DNA of 64,000 nucleotides from Anthonomus grandis grandis (taxonomy: Eukaryota > Arthropoda > Insecta > Coleoptera > Curculionidae). The stretch is taken from contig NC_065557.1 in assembly GCF_022605725.1 (NCBI RefSeq), positions 27,283,256 to 27,347,255 of the forward strand, read 5' to 3'. This document shows, piece after piece, positions 45,246 through 56,802 of the stretch. Position 1 is the stretch's first letter; each line of letters begins with the position of its first letter. The notes under the pieces were generated by a model. That model worked only from the letters and a program-made list of their open reading frames with translations, was not told the DNA's origin and made no database searches. A program made the translations under genes and the position numbers.

Positions 45246-45360
45246 CTACTTGCTAGATAATTGACGTAACTGTTTTAAAACTGTCTCCAGCAACTTTTTT
45301 TTATCTCTTTCGTTTTTATTTAAAACCGTAAATATGTTCTTCTTGTCGCCTTCTTTTAAC
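45246..45360 (-). CDS. Sec15: Sec15 terminal exon
   Basis: Acceptor CACTTTTTAG precedes 45360; TAG at 45248-45246. It reads KLKEGDKKNIFTVLNKNERD, KKKLLETVLKQLRQLSSK and stop. The ERDKKKLLETVLKQLR block is the conserved C-terminal end of Sec15. Enters in phase 2 (AA plus G makes Lys). No poly(A) signal was chosen; several TTTATT words (AATAAA on the minus strand) lie below. Confidence 0.93.
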
Positions 45361-46974
45361 CTAAAAAGTGTTATGTAGTAATTATTTATACAGCATAATT
45401 TACATTAAGATGCAACAGAAATGCATGCATCGGGAAATCGTCGAGTTAAAGAAAGAACGACTCATCATCATGAATGCTTCATCGATTCGCCTATTGCCCA
45501 GTTGCCCCTGGTAAGAGAGCTAATACGCCTATCTCTACGTTCAATTGAGTTGGAATGTAGTTGGTAAAAGGAGAGTAGGAAAAACGCTATCGTTCTCTTT
45601 GCTAAGTTCTGACTTGTTATTGCAAGTACATTGTTTGATTTTTGCATTCGACACCTTCGTTAGCCGGGCCGGTATAGAAAATATCAATACGGTAGGTATA
45701 TGGAAACTAGATAACTAGTGATACTGATTACGACTAGCGTACCTCATTTTTGACTTTATAATGTTAGTAAAAGTACAGCAGCCGAGTGTTTGTATTTTTT
45801 TTGTAGCAAAAATTATTTCAAATAGAAAAAAAAATTCTTTTTAAAAGTTTTCACAGACTTTAAAGGCCGTGTCTACAATACTTTTCGAATGGTAGTAATT
45901 GCCTTTTAAAGAGATCGAATATTTTGTATTATAAACAGTACATAGCTAAAAATGAATGTCAGAAATATGTATACAGATCTTTAAATTTAAATATAGAGTT
46001 GCTATTTATTAGGCATTTATAAGGCATTCTCTGAAACCGCTTGACACTACTGCTGTCAAATGGTATTTTCTTTAATCGCATATGTCGAACATTATACAAT
46101 GGAGCCAAAATGAATGAAAGTATAGTAAACAAATGATAAACCTTTGCATAGATCTCAAAGAGAAAATATTGAGGAAATCAATACATGTATGAGCACTCCA
46201 CAGCAAATATCAATATAGACTTTTTCTGTTTTTAGTATACGTAGAAGTTTACTTGTGTGCAAAACTAGAAACTTTATCTACTGAGTTTTTCTGAATTGAC
46301 CTCAAAGACCTGTATATTCCTGAATTTGCTAAATGACACGTAAATTCATTAGAAAATTATCGACACAGTCGTAAAATCAACATTGTAAGAGTTAAGAAGC
46401 ATAAAAGACAAAAATCCTCATCCAGAAGAATACGAACAATGGCTTGAAAGTCAGGCAACTGTAATGCAAATCATATTCGATAAGCTGGAAAAATCGAGTA
46501 TGATCTGGAGACAAACAGATATTGGTGGAAAAAAGCATCGGAGGGAACTCGATGACGCAATGACAAACAACAATTTGAAGAACAAATGAAAGCTCAAAAA
46601 AAAAACGAAAATCTCAAATTTTAGCACTAACATAGGTATTCAGTGATGGAGGTCCGGCATTGATTAACTTCAAGGACATATTATATTAATATCAGCATAT
46701 CGAATTACAACCTAAAAACATCTGGAAATAATCTGAAATGATAGGCTGGACCTCGTTATAATTTTAAATTTCTCAAATAGGCTAATTTTAAATTTGGCAT
46801 TTCAGGCTCAGGGTAAGAAGTTAGTAGTAAGGAAAAATTTAACGAGAAAGAAAAAATTAAGAGAAATTGTGTTAGCTTCATAAAATTGAGATCGAACTCC
46901 ACTTTCGGAAAGTTCCTTTACTTCGATTTTGTTATTATCAGTGTTGTATGGTTTATTAAACTACAAATACTTAC
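45361..46974. other. Sec15 intron, 1.6 kb
   Basis: AT-rich. It contains one plus-strand frame without obvious identity (46404-46589) and a 34-bp segment (45973-46006) that recurs exactly at 52811-52844. Nothing else recognised. Confidence 0.4.
46404..46589 (+). pseudogene. Unidentified coding-like fragment
   Basis: An open plus-strand frame reads KDKNPHPEEYEQWLESQATV, MQIIFDKLEKSSMIWRQTD and KKHRRELDDAMTNNNL before TGA. Its charged, low-repeat composition is more protein-like than the surroundings. It has no start, no recognised domain and no partner exon, and it runs against the Sec15 strand. It may be a retrotransposed or transposon-derived scrap. Confidence 0.25.
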
Positions 46975-47161
46975 TTCTCAAGAAGGATAACAGCAATATC
47001 AGGTCGAACATTTTTATATCTACTAGTTTCTTTGCCATAATCACTAAAATAAGTTGGCCAATCCCATGAAATCAGCAGATCTAGTAATTCACGTAATTTC
47101 GCAAAATAAGCTAATAGTTCATCTTGTTGCAAACCTCTAACTGGTTCACATGCCGCAAATT
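46975..47161 (-). CDS. Sec15: Sec15 exon
   Basis: Acceptor TCATCATTTTAG precedes 47161; donor GAGAA|GTAAGT follows 46975. It reads FAACEPVRGLQQDELLAYFA, KLRELLDLLISWDWPTYFSD and ETSRYKNVRPDIAVILLEK. DLRQLLDLxxxWDWSTYxxDYG...VNPNTALTLLEK is the family pattern. It is 4.4 kb downstream of the previous exon; that intron holds a mariner relic. Confidence 0.93.
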
Positions 47162-50100
47162 CTAAAATGATGAATATTTAATTATTTTTATTTAATTATT
47201 AACTACCAGTGACAAAAATAGTAAATATATATTTAAGTCTTTAAAATTTAATAGGGCAGCGAGCAGTCGCACAGCAAAATGAGGCGGCTTGCCAATATTA
47301 TTATTTTTATTCTGTAAAAAATAAAAACAGCAATATCTATCAGACGGCTGGAGGTGGTCGTTACCAAGACCTAAATATATACTATATAATATATAATGTA
47401 TATATACGCAGGGTATTCCTTAAAGACGTGCTAATATTTAAGGGGGTGATTCCTGGACCCATTTTATGAAAACAAGTTTCTATGAACATATGTCCTAAAC
47501 GTCTTAACTTTTGAGATACAGTTTTCAAAAAAAAATCAGTTTTTTTAATAATAACTTAACAATATTGTAGACATTTTTATGTAATTTGGTACATGTATTC
47601 TATGCATCAAGACGAAAAAATTTTCTCTGCCAGTGGCATCCCTACAGGTCGTCTTCTATTAAATATTTTTAGTGAAAACAATACTACGCCACTGCTTTTT
47701 CTTAAAATAAAAATTATTTTTAAAATCCTTAATCACTTTTTAGCAAATTTGATCTCTTGTTTTTTTTTCGTTTAACGCATGGTTTTCGTTTAAAAAAATT
47801 AAAACAATTTTACTTCCCCAAAAATCGAATGCGGTGTGAAAATGTTTGTTCATCGATTGCAGGCAAATTAAGGGATCAGATTTATTACAAGAAGTATGAA
47901 AAGTTAAAAAACTAAAATACTCATGTTTTTAACGCGTTTAAAAAGTAAATGGCAGTAAAAAAGTGCCGTAACGCGTCTTTACTTCTGACTTTTCTAGGTT
48001 GTAATTAAAAAAGTGGTGTTAAGATTTAATTTAGAGTATATAACAATTCCGTCCAATTTGTTGTAGTTACCATGGCTGTAATAAGATTCATACTCAGGTA
48101 TACTATTATAATTATTAATAGATTCTAATTTATAGCATTCGAGAAAACGAGTAATCGTAAAATTATAATATTTTATAAGTAATCAATAATTTTGTGCGTT
48201 GTCAAAAATACCAAAAGATTATGATAAACCTTTGCTTCATATTAACTCTACTTTACCTCTACTTTAGGTTCACCTTTAAACGGGTATTTAAAAACTCAGG
48301 TATTACCTCTAGAACTTTAATAGTGGGATCAGCCATAATTACTTATAGCCCTGTGAGCCAGACCATTAATGTGTTAAATTTTTTAATATATCTCAATTGT
48401 TACATTTAGAACGGTTCTGACTTAGAACGGTCCTTGTACAATCTTTTAATTCGTGCTCCTCAGCACAATTACAACATACACAACATTCTGATTTGTTGTG
48501 ACAATAGTGAATGTGCAGTTTAATCCGAAAGATTTCTGATTAACTGCTGGCATTAAAAACATTTTTGCTACTATCGTGCGTAATTACTCACTTCCCAGGG
48601 TCTATAAAGTTTCACATTTTCCCACTAGTGTCTAAAAAAGTCTTTTTACATGTTTTTGACTTTTGAATTGAATTGAAGTTTTTTTAAGTTTCACTTTTTA
48701 CGCACTAGTGCGTAATAAAAAATAATAAATTTAACATTATTTCCATATTTTTATTTAATATTGTCCAAAACTTATGTAATTTATTATTGAGTAAGACTTG
48801 GGAATGTGGGTTAGAAACTTTTTGCACAATTGGGCCCCAATCATTACGAATATATGTTTATAATAATTAACCAATTTAATATTCTTTTCTAATATTTTGA
48901 TGAAAAAATTAACTTTTGTTATTATCATTTAATGGCATTTAAAAAAAAATATTTTTTAATTGTAGCACTGACAAAATATGCCCTAATGCTCACTTTGATT
49001 AAAAATAATACCAAATTTTCTTGATAGCGTATTAATAAGATAAAATAAATAACGTAATTTTTTAGTTATTACCTGGAATTCTTAAAACAAATTGTGCCTT
49101 TTTACCTGGAATTCAATACGGATTCCATATCATTTTCTCTTCGAGTTGGTACAATGCCGGCTATTTTTACTTGTGGATTTTTTCAAAAGTGTTTGCATAA
49201 CTTGTGGTTGAATCTTTCATTTTTATTCAATTTAAAACTTTTGAAGAATGTTTGTGCCGGACAGTTCTGTCCGGTATTACTCTAATTTCTACAGGTTTTA
49301 TTTTATCAATATATTGTTTTGATCTTTGTATATCCTGTTTGTTTGTATTAGTATTTTTTTCCGTTTTATTGATAACAATTTTTCTTAATTAAAGTTGAAA
49401 AGTTGTAAATAGTTCTTTGTAAATAGTTAAAAAGTTGTAAATAGTATTGACAGATGTTCTAGGTTGTCTGATATAAGGTTAATTTTTCCTCTATTGTTAG
49501 GTAATTATAACAAAGCGTGTGACTCAGGTTGCGTTTTAAAAACCACAGATTTCAGATGACGCCACAAAAAAATGTCAAGAGGTGTTACGTCCGGGGATCT
49601 AGATGACCATTCTATAATAAGACCTCTATCAGGAGGTGCTCTATCGTGTTGTAATAATAGTAAGCATTCTGCTAAAGATAAATTTACATGTATATCCCTC
49701 TGATTTTCTTATTTCCGCACTATTAGTCGTTCGATAGATCTCTGTAGCATTTCAGCATATATGTCGCCATTTAAATTTCCTGGTATAAATATTGGCCCTA
49801 TAATATCATCTCCCACAATATACCAGCCCAATTTTCTGGGGGTACTGAGTATGCTCTTGTCTAAATACGTGTAGATTCGCGTCATTCCAGTAAGACGATT
49901 TTTCACGATTCAGTTGCTACAGCTGCTTAACTTAGTTTAAGTTGATAAAGTTGAATTGATTGTAATATGACCCAGAATTTATATTTGCGCTGTTTCGTTG
50001 ACTAATCTCGGTTGATATATCTTTTTATTCGTGGCAGAACGACTTTCTTGAAATTTGGCTACTAGCTGGCGAACATATTTACATTTTGACCTGGTTGCCT

Positions 50101-51581
50101 TTCGTTAAAACTATACTTAAGAAACATTTATCCTGGAATCCATATATGAAAATAATGTCTACACGTTCAGCTATGCCGTACACCATTGTTAAAGAAAAGA
50201 AATGCTGCTTTTCGTTTAAACTGAATCAAAAGTCAACTGTTCTTGAAATAATAATACTAGTACAAGTTATTTTTAAAGCAAATTCTGTGATAATAAAATG
50301 CGAATATTTATAAACAACGCTTTTCTTCGTCAAAGGAACCATAGCAAATAAAACAATATAAAATACCTACGGGATTGACATGTTTAGAACTCTTAAGAGC
50401 CATGCCAGTATATTGGTAGCCATTATCTTAATTGACATTTAATTAAATACTAATAACACATTTCAAAAGTGTGTTTTTCTTGAAAAACAGAATTTTCTGA
50501 AATGTGGCTTTCTATGGTATCACTGGAAAGCATTTTTCAAGTGCTTCAAGATGATGTGTCACTCGACCACCCCTTTCTATTTAAGATTTTAGGAGTGTAT
50601 CTCACCCGTCGAAGGGGTTGCAGATAAGATTGAGATCATATGCTTGTTTTTGTTCCCCCTTCGTTTTATAAAAACTTTTTTCAATATTTTTTTATTCAGT
50701 TTTTCTAATATATGGCCATTTCAAGTTTTTAAATTGTCACCCTGTATACAGATTTCTCTGCATTCTCTACGGGTCGAAATATTTTGTATGAACTATTGAG
50801 GTTGCCCAAAAATAATATTTCGATTTCGGATGCTATTGATATTAAAATGTGATATAGAGGCAATGATATTAAAAGAAGAGATTATAAGTAAATTTTCAGT
50901 TTTTACTTGGTCTCTATTAAAAATTATGTTATAATTAACTGAAATTATGCTGGAGGCGCATTGTTTGCCATCAAATTATGATTTTTGTTGCTGTTTTTTA
51001 TATCAATATTAATTTTTAATATTTTTTATGAGACTAAATTAGATCGTAAGTATGGAGTATAGTCTAGTAATGTACGATGTAGAATTTTTTATTTCAATCA
51101 TGTTATTTAAATTTTCGGATTGCAGTTGTGGTTATCTTCGTGATTGGACCGATAGTATTATCAGCAAGAAGATGCATCGTGAAAGCAATTTTAAAAAATA
51201 TTCCCAATTTTTGGAGTATGAACATTGGTGATAACAGATGGAATGTAACATACCCGCTTCACCTTAATGACGCATATTTAGGAAACACTAACAAGTTATT
51301 ATAGATAATTTTGATGTTCATCTAAAATATTTAGAAATCAACATTATTTCTAATAACCAAGACCAAGGAGAAAAATATGCATTTGCAAACAGGCTATACA
51401 AAAATCAACTTTCACTGTTCTTCAAGGCTATATAAAAGTCCCAAGAAAACATTTAACCCGTAAAACAACCAAAATGCGGTTAAAATAGAATACCGAAATA
51501 TTTACCAATAATAAATTTTAAATTAAAAAGTTACTAATCCTTTTGGTTGTTAGTGTTCTCTAAAGTAGAATTAATACTTAC
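47162..51581. other. Sec15 intron, 4.4 kb
   Basis: Contains the mariner relic at 49440-50757. 47405-47530 begins GCAGGGTATTCCTTAAAGAC and resembles 545-660, so it is probably a mariner or MITE end. 47600-49440 and 50760-51580 show nothing recognisable. Confidence 0.45.
49440..50757 (-). mobile_element. Mariner-like relic with long terminal repeat
   Basis: The 5' tip on the minus strand is TACAGGGTGACAATTTAAAA at 50757, followed by about 290 bp of repeat homologous to 11078-11290. From 49906 the frame reads MKNRLTGMTRIYTYL, KLGWYIVGDDIIGPIFIPGN, LNGDIYAEMLQRSI, a stop, LLLLQHDRAPPDR, then SSRSPDVTPLDIFLWRHLKS, VVFKTQPES. This is the C-terminal half of a DD41D transposase with a deletion just after the second catalytic Asp. 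It is the sister copy of the 11078-11830 relic. The 3' end is not clear. Confidence 0.68.
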
Positions 51582-51723
51582 GTTCACATTGTAACAGATC
51601 CAAATTCATTTGATTAAGAGCGCCCATAGATATCTGCTTAATATCGTCGTTTAACAACATGTCAAATAAAGACTTTGCTATATGTTCACACGCTATCCGG
51701 CAGGCAGCTTGAGCTACTTCAGG
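51582..51723 (-). CDS. Sec15: Sec15 exon
   Basis: Acceptor ATTTTTAG precedes 51723; donor GAAC|GTAAGT follows 51582. It reads PEVAQAACRIACEHIAKSLF and then DIKQISMGALNQMNLDLLQC, matching the family's KQISMGAxQQFNLDVIQCE. Short, without a usable ATG-started open frame. Out phase 1. Confidence 0.92.
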
Positions 51724-51794
51724 CTAAAAATGAAATATGTCACTAAATAAATCTGCCAAAGCCAAAGAAATTGTTAAAAAATTTGTTTTTGTAC

Positions 51795-52032
51795 CGGTAA
51801 GTTAGTAAAACTGTGGAACGTAGTTTGCAAGAAAGCAATTATATCGGATATAAAACTGGATGCATGTCCTTTGGGTTCAACCAGATTCCAATCATAAGTT
51901 TCCAACTCTACACATTCGTCGAGCTTTTGTTTTAACTTTTCGCATATTTGTTTCACAGCATCTTCTCTAGCTACTCTAAACATGGCATGCTGGCTTTGAC
52001 CGGTCCCTGTAGTGATATTTCGACTCTCCTCT
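51795..52032 (-). CDS. Sec15: Sec15 exon
   Basis: Acceptor TTTTGTTTTTTAG precedes 52032; donor CTTACCG|GTACAA follows 51795. It reads EESRNITTGTGQ, a low-conservation linker, then REDAVKQICEKLKQKLDECV, LETYDWNLVEPKGHASSF and AFLQTTFHSFTNLP. YDWxLVEPxGHAS and TFxSFTNLP are diagnostic. The 5' splice site GTACAA is weak but gives the correct spacing to VAQAACR. Confidence 0.93.
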
Positions 52033-52970
52033 CTAAAAAACAAAATATTTCTCTATCCTGAGGCATGTTAAAATATTTATTAATATACATAAGGGGTTGC
52101 TAATGTACACTTCATCTTTTAACATATACGTCGTAGCAGTGCTACTGTAGAATATATATTATCATCAAATATTTACCAATATAATTTTTTAGTTATCATC
52201 CGATATCTTATTAAAATTAGGTCAGAAGGTCTTAGATCACATAGAGGTAGGCCATCGAAAACAGTCGAACAAGATTTACAGTTTTGAACGTGAAAATGTT
52301 AAAAAATCATCGGATCCATATACAGTGCTTTTATTTCAAAACGAACCACCCTTAATAACTAACAAAAAAAAGCACATCAATTTAGATATACAGGGGGATG
52401 TTTAATGTTATATTTGACCAAGTTCTGTCAATAATCTTCTCACCTCCAGCTAATCTCACTTTCACAGCAGCATTAAAATAAAACAGTCCTTTTTTTAGGA
52501 AGATCTGAAATCGAACATTTATACCACCGAGCATAAATAGTTAGAAGGTGTACGGAACCGCAGCACCAATAAATGCCCTCAAATTACGACGAATATTTTT
52601 CAGAATGTCAGGTGAGACTTTGAACAGTTGCTGTACTATTGTATGGAAGTAAATGGATATTTTTTACAGTTGATAAAATAAAATGATTAAAATGAGAAAT
52701 TGGTGAGTCCTGATCAGTAAAATTAAATTAAATTTTTTGACAATCTATAGTCCGAATTTAAAGCACTATTTTAATGAAAACTTAATGACTAATAATTGTT
52801 TTAAATTTTCACAGATCTTTAAATTTAAATATAGAGTTGCTATTATTAATGATTAAAATTCCTTCTTCCAAAACTATTTTCAATGGGCCACCGTCTATGT
52901 TTAAAACTAAACTTACATAAAATATGTTAGTATCTTAAATTAAATAAATAATAATATGTTGATAACCTAC

Positions 52971-53162
52971 CCTGTAATATTAGATATAAATTGATCCAGA
53001 TAAACATTCGCATCTTCTAAATAGCTCGTGTCTATTATAATCTGAGTTATTTTTTGTAAATTAATATGTGGACTTTTAAAGGATGATGAGAGACAGCCAT
53101 TAAATGTCCTGATTAGTAGCAAATTCATTGATTTGCGAATCATTTCGTCGACTTCTACCTGG
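52971..53162 (-). CDS. Sec15: Sec15 exon
   Basis: Acceptor TAATTTTTAG precedes 53162; donor ACAGG|GTAGGT follows 52971. It reads SQVEVDEMIRKSMNLLLIRT, then SSSFKSPHINLQKITQIIID and SYLEDANVYLDQFISNIT. Compare the family run TEVDDMIRKSTNLLLTRT. The ATG-started open frame at 53206 runs back into the intron; the acceptor sets the true border. Enters in phase 2. Confidence 0.93.
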
Positions 53163-54378
53163 CTAAAAATTACAAGAAAATAGATATAATAATTAGGATA
53201 TCCCACTATGAATGGCTCTCGGATGTTTCTTGGAAAGTATTAGCTTTATGGCCTGCAGAAAAACAATTTTATTACTAAAAGAAATTGCTGTAAATTTTAA
53301 TATAATAATTTTTCAATGTCCTATAATTGTCACTAGCAGCGATTTTTATGACAGATAAGAAATTGGGATTTTTATATAATTATGCCCAGATAATCTTCAG
53401 AAAAAAGATCAGAAAACTTTAAAAACTCTGTTTTTTTAAAAGTTATTAATTTCGCATTTAGTAATTGAAAACAAACGAGCTAGGTCTCATTTTAAACAAA
53501 GTTTCTTAATATATAATCTACGATATAAACAATAATAATATTCATTTGGCAGTAGAAGCCAGGGGACCCTGCCTTAACAAACTTAACTAAAAACTAATTT
53601 TATATTATATCACATCAAAATTATCTCTTACCCAATTCAAGAGCAGCAATTAAAGTGCAGTTTCAGTTTCAGTGAGTTTGTTTTAACTGTGCCTTGAAAC
53701 ATGTTTTCGTTGTCATTCGTTCATAAAAATAAATTGCTGTGGTAGAATATGTAAGAAACGCTGTTTTAAACAAGGCCTAGCTCATTTGATTCCGATTACG
53801 CAATTTATTCACCTCCGCAAATATAAAAAAGCGCAAAATAGATTATTGGCGGAGGGATTTAATACAGTTCATAAAAGTAAATCTAACAATCTAATACAGT
53901 AACAGAGTAACAGAGTACAAAAGTAAATCTAATACAAAATAGTTCACATGAAAAAAATCCGAAATTTGCTGTAGATTATAAAAGGACTAAATTGATAATA
54001 AGTATTATATAAGCAAAAATTTGTAAAATTCGAATTTTCCTTTTCATCAGTAATTTACAAGATAGCGTTATCCAGCACGTATTCAAGAAATTTCTAAAAA
54101 ATGTCAGAAATGTCTCAGGATAGTATTTTTTCCCCAGATCACATGCCTAATATTTCCCGAGATATGGCCTAGTCATTCTTAGTGGGACACCCAGTTTTCG
54201 CAATATTTTTTCGTGAAATGTAAAAATTTAATATAGTAAGTTGCAAAGTGATTTTGAAAGTAGAAAAGGAGTTCTTTCAGACCCTGCATGTCAGTTCACA
54301 TATTATAATAACAGTTTATACAAAATGGTTCCTTTGCTTTAAATTAGTTTAGTACTCGAGTTAAAATAAATTCTATTA

Positions 54379-55889
54379 TACAGGGTGATTTTTAAGTTGA
54401 TACTTTTTTTAACTGTGTATAGAACTCGGTAAAATATACATTTTGTTCAAATACCTTTTTTCGATACACTCAAAAACAAGGGACATACAGAATAAAAAAG
54501 TGAATATGGGTTTGTTTTTCATCATCTGTTTATGTTTAGTTTTTGCTCGAATTTTTGTATTATCGATCACGCATTGTACCGATCAGTTAGTCTTAGACAC
54601 TTTTGGTTTATTGTTCTTAATTTTAAATTTGCAAATCCTGAAAATGGCACATCGTTATGAAAACAATGAACTTGTGGATATGTTGCTTATTTACGGAGAG
54701 TGTCTTCAAAGTGCTGCTGCTGCTTAGGTATTATACGCAGACCGCTTTCCTTTGCGGAATCAACCTACACCCAGAAGTTTCATAAATCTTATTTCACGGG
54801 CTAGGGATACTGGCGATATAAGGGAACATCGTGGAGGGCATGCAGGAAGAGGAAGGAGACCTGAAAATGTTCAAAGGGAAGAAAAAATTTTAAATCTCAT
54901 CGAAGAAGATCGAACAACAAGTACTCGAGTTGTTGCAGGGCAGGTCGGATTAAGTCAAACAAAAGTATGGACAACATTGCGCGAGAATCAATTTAATCCC
55001 TTTCACGTTCAACGTGTCCAAGCGCTACTACCTGAAGACTTCCCCCGCAGAGTTCAGTTTTGTGAATGGTTCCTACAACAACATGAAAATGATCAACATT
55101 TTTCAAACAAAATTTTAGCCATGGACAAGGCAACATTCACCCGAAACGGAATTAACAATTTTCGAAATATGCATGTTTGGTCTGTTGATAATCCCCATGC
55201 AATTCGCAGAACCAATTTTCAACACCGCTTTTCTGCTAATGTGTGGGCAGGAATTGTGAATGGGATACTTGTTGGACCATTTATCTTACCAGACCGTTTG
55301 ACGGGCGATGTTTATTTGGACTTTTTGCAAAATAATCTGCCTGTTCAGTTAAAAGACGTGCCACTGAATATCAGGCAAGCTATGTGGCTCCTGCAGGATG
55401 GAGCACCTGTCCATTTTAGACGAGAAGTGAGCGAATTTTTGGATATAAGTTACCTAAATCGGTGGATTGGCCGAAATGGACCAGTTGCATGGCCACCAAG
55501 GTCGTCAGACCTAAATCCATGTGACTTTTTTTTTGTGGGGGTATATGAAAAGTTTAGTTTTCAAGACGCCTATCGACACACAAGAAGAACTAATAGCACG
55601 TATTGAGCAGGCTGCGGCAACAGTTACGAACAAAAACCGATTTCTCTATTGCGTGCCGTTACGGAACAGTGGTTACGTCGAGCAAATCGTTATGTTGAAG
55701 TTAATGGTGACAACTTTGAACAACTTATTTAAATTACAGAGGACCGTATTGGACTCATTTTATAACATTTTGGCAATGAAATTTTTTTATTTTTCGGTTT
55801 TTTGAATAAAGTTATTTGAAAAAAAATGTTTATTTTACCGAGTTCTATACACAGTTAAAAAAAAGTATCGACTTAAAAATCACCCTGTA
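54379..55889 (+). mobile_element. DD41D mariner-like element, 1511 bp
   Basis: It starts TACAGGGTGATTTTTAAGTT and ends in the inverse, flanked by TA (54377-54378 and 55890-55891). Inverted repeats are about 85-90 bp with few mismatches. The size and a transposase filling the interior make it structurally complete. Its orientation is opposite to the Sec15 gene that hosts it. Confidence 0.88.
54644..55732 (+). pseudogene. DD41D mariner-like transposase with early stop and frameshifts
   Basis: ATG 54644 begins MAHRYENNELVDMLLIYGEC and meets TAG after 27 codons. The same frame continues as VLYADRFPLRNQPTPRS, EDRTTSTRVVAGQVGLSQTK, NPFHVQRVQALLPEDFPR, ILAMDKATFTRNGINNFRN, MWLLQDGAPVHFRREVSEFL and RSSDLNPCDFFF. 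A one-base slip at a T run (55530s) shifts to LWGYMKSLVFKTPIDT; another slip near 55625 is needed to reach WLRRANRYVEVNGDNFEQLI at TAA 55732. SDE is changed to MDK, but the Asp residues of the triad remain, with 41 residues between the last two. Confidence 0.86.
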
Positions 55890-56359
55890 TAAATTCTATA
55901 TGATATTGAGCACCTCAGTGGAAATATTTTTTAACTAAATTATTCTAATCTATAAGAATGTTGCCATTTTAATGTTGTTAAAAGACCCACACAAAAATGC
56001 TTGGGTTTTAGAACTTAAACTATAATAATTTTACAATCTGAAATAGTACATGTATGCCATGACACACTTGACCTTCGGAATTGACATGAAGCCATTTGGA
56101 AATAACGGTTTCACTTCTAACCTATGAATTAAGATCACAAGTTAAAATTCGTAAAACAAGTTCATCCCGCAAGTTGTATTAAAATTTTATATGTTTTTTG
56201 TAAAATTTTTGAAAAACGAACTTTTTTTAAGACGAAAGGAAAATGTATTAATTATTATTTTAGAGAAGCAACGTGGTCATTCAAATAGTACCTAAACGCA
56301 GACAAAATAATTTTTTTAAATATACGGAGTCCTTTTTCTGATAACTATTTATACTTTAC

Positions 56360-56538
56360 CTAAGGTTAAGATCTTCGGAGAACTTCAAGCAAGCATAAAT
56401 AAATTCTTTAACTTGCTGGTAAACCTTTGGAACCATGCTTGAAAAAGGAAATTTATAAGGAAAATGTATGTCATCTGGTAGATCCCCATCCCATGGAAAT
56501 GATTGAAGAATTTGTTCATATTCTTCCTCATTATGTAC
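56360..56538 (-). CDS. Sec15: Sec15 exon (first visible)
   Basis: Minus-strand acceptor TTTTATTTTAAG precedes 56538; donor CTTAG|GTAAAG follows 56360. It reads VHNEEEYEQILQSFPWDGDL and then FSSMVPKVYQQVKEFIYACL, KFSEDLNL. The KVYxQxKEFIYACLKFSEDL block is nearly invariant in Sec15. Starts in phase 0. Too few ATGs to show as an open frame. Confidence 0.92.
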
Positions 56539-56802
56539 CTTAAAATAAAAGGAGTTTATGAAAATAGGAATAAAGTAAAATGTAGATACGTTATTGTTCA
56601 GAAATTTGTATTCACTAAAATTATCTTTCTCTGGATCGTCAAATAAGACTTTATATTGAAGTTCGTCTCATAAATAAGAAATCAATGGTGGTTTCTCTAT
56701 TTTTATATAAACCAACACCAGTTTAAAGCAACAGCAAAAATATGCCCAATTCTACGGTGATAGTACCTATGCTAATACTTATAACAGAAAAGCTACGAAA
56801 AT

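Larger units (their letters stand above)
53163..56359. other. Sec15 intron, 3.2 kb
   Basis: Contains the complete mariner at 54379-55889. 53200-54370 is AT-rich with nothing recognised except a possible mariner end near 54120-54200. 55890-56350 shows nothing. Confidence 0.45.
45246..56538 (-). other. Sec15: Exocyst subunit Sec15 (EXOC6) gene, 3' part, six exons
   Basis: Six minus-strand exons join in frame for 1053 nt, 350 residues and a TAG. The product matches the C-terminal domain of Sec15 along its length: FVPKVYxQxKEFIYACLKFSEDL, VDxMIRKSxNLLLxRT, YDWxLVEPxGHAS, FxxFTNLPxxVAQxAC, ISMGAxxQxNLD, LRxLLDLxxxWDWxTYxxDYG, LLEKLKExDKKNIF and ERDKKKLLETVLKQLR. Sec15 belongs to the octameric exocyst that tethers secretory vesicles to the plasma membrane; its C-terminal helical domain binds Rab GTPases. 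About 45% of a usual 750-800-residue protein is in the window. Upstream exons were not found before 64000. Confidence 0.93.
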
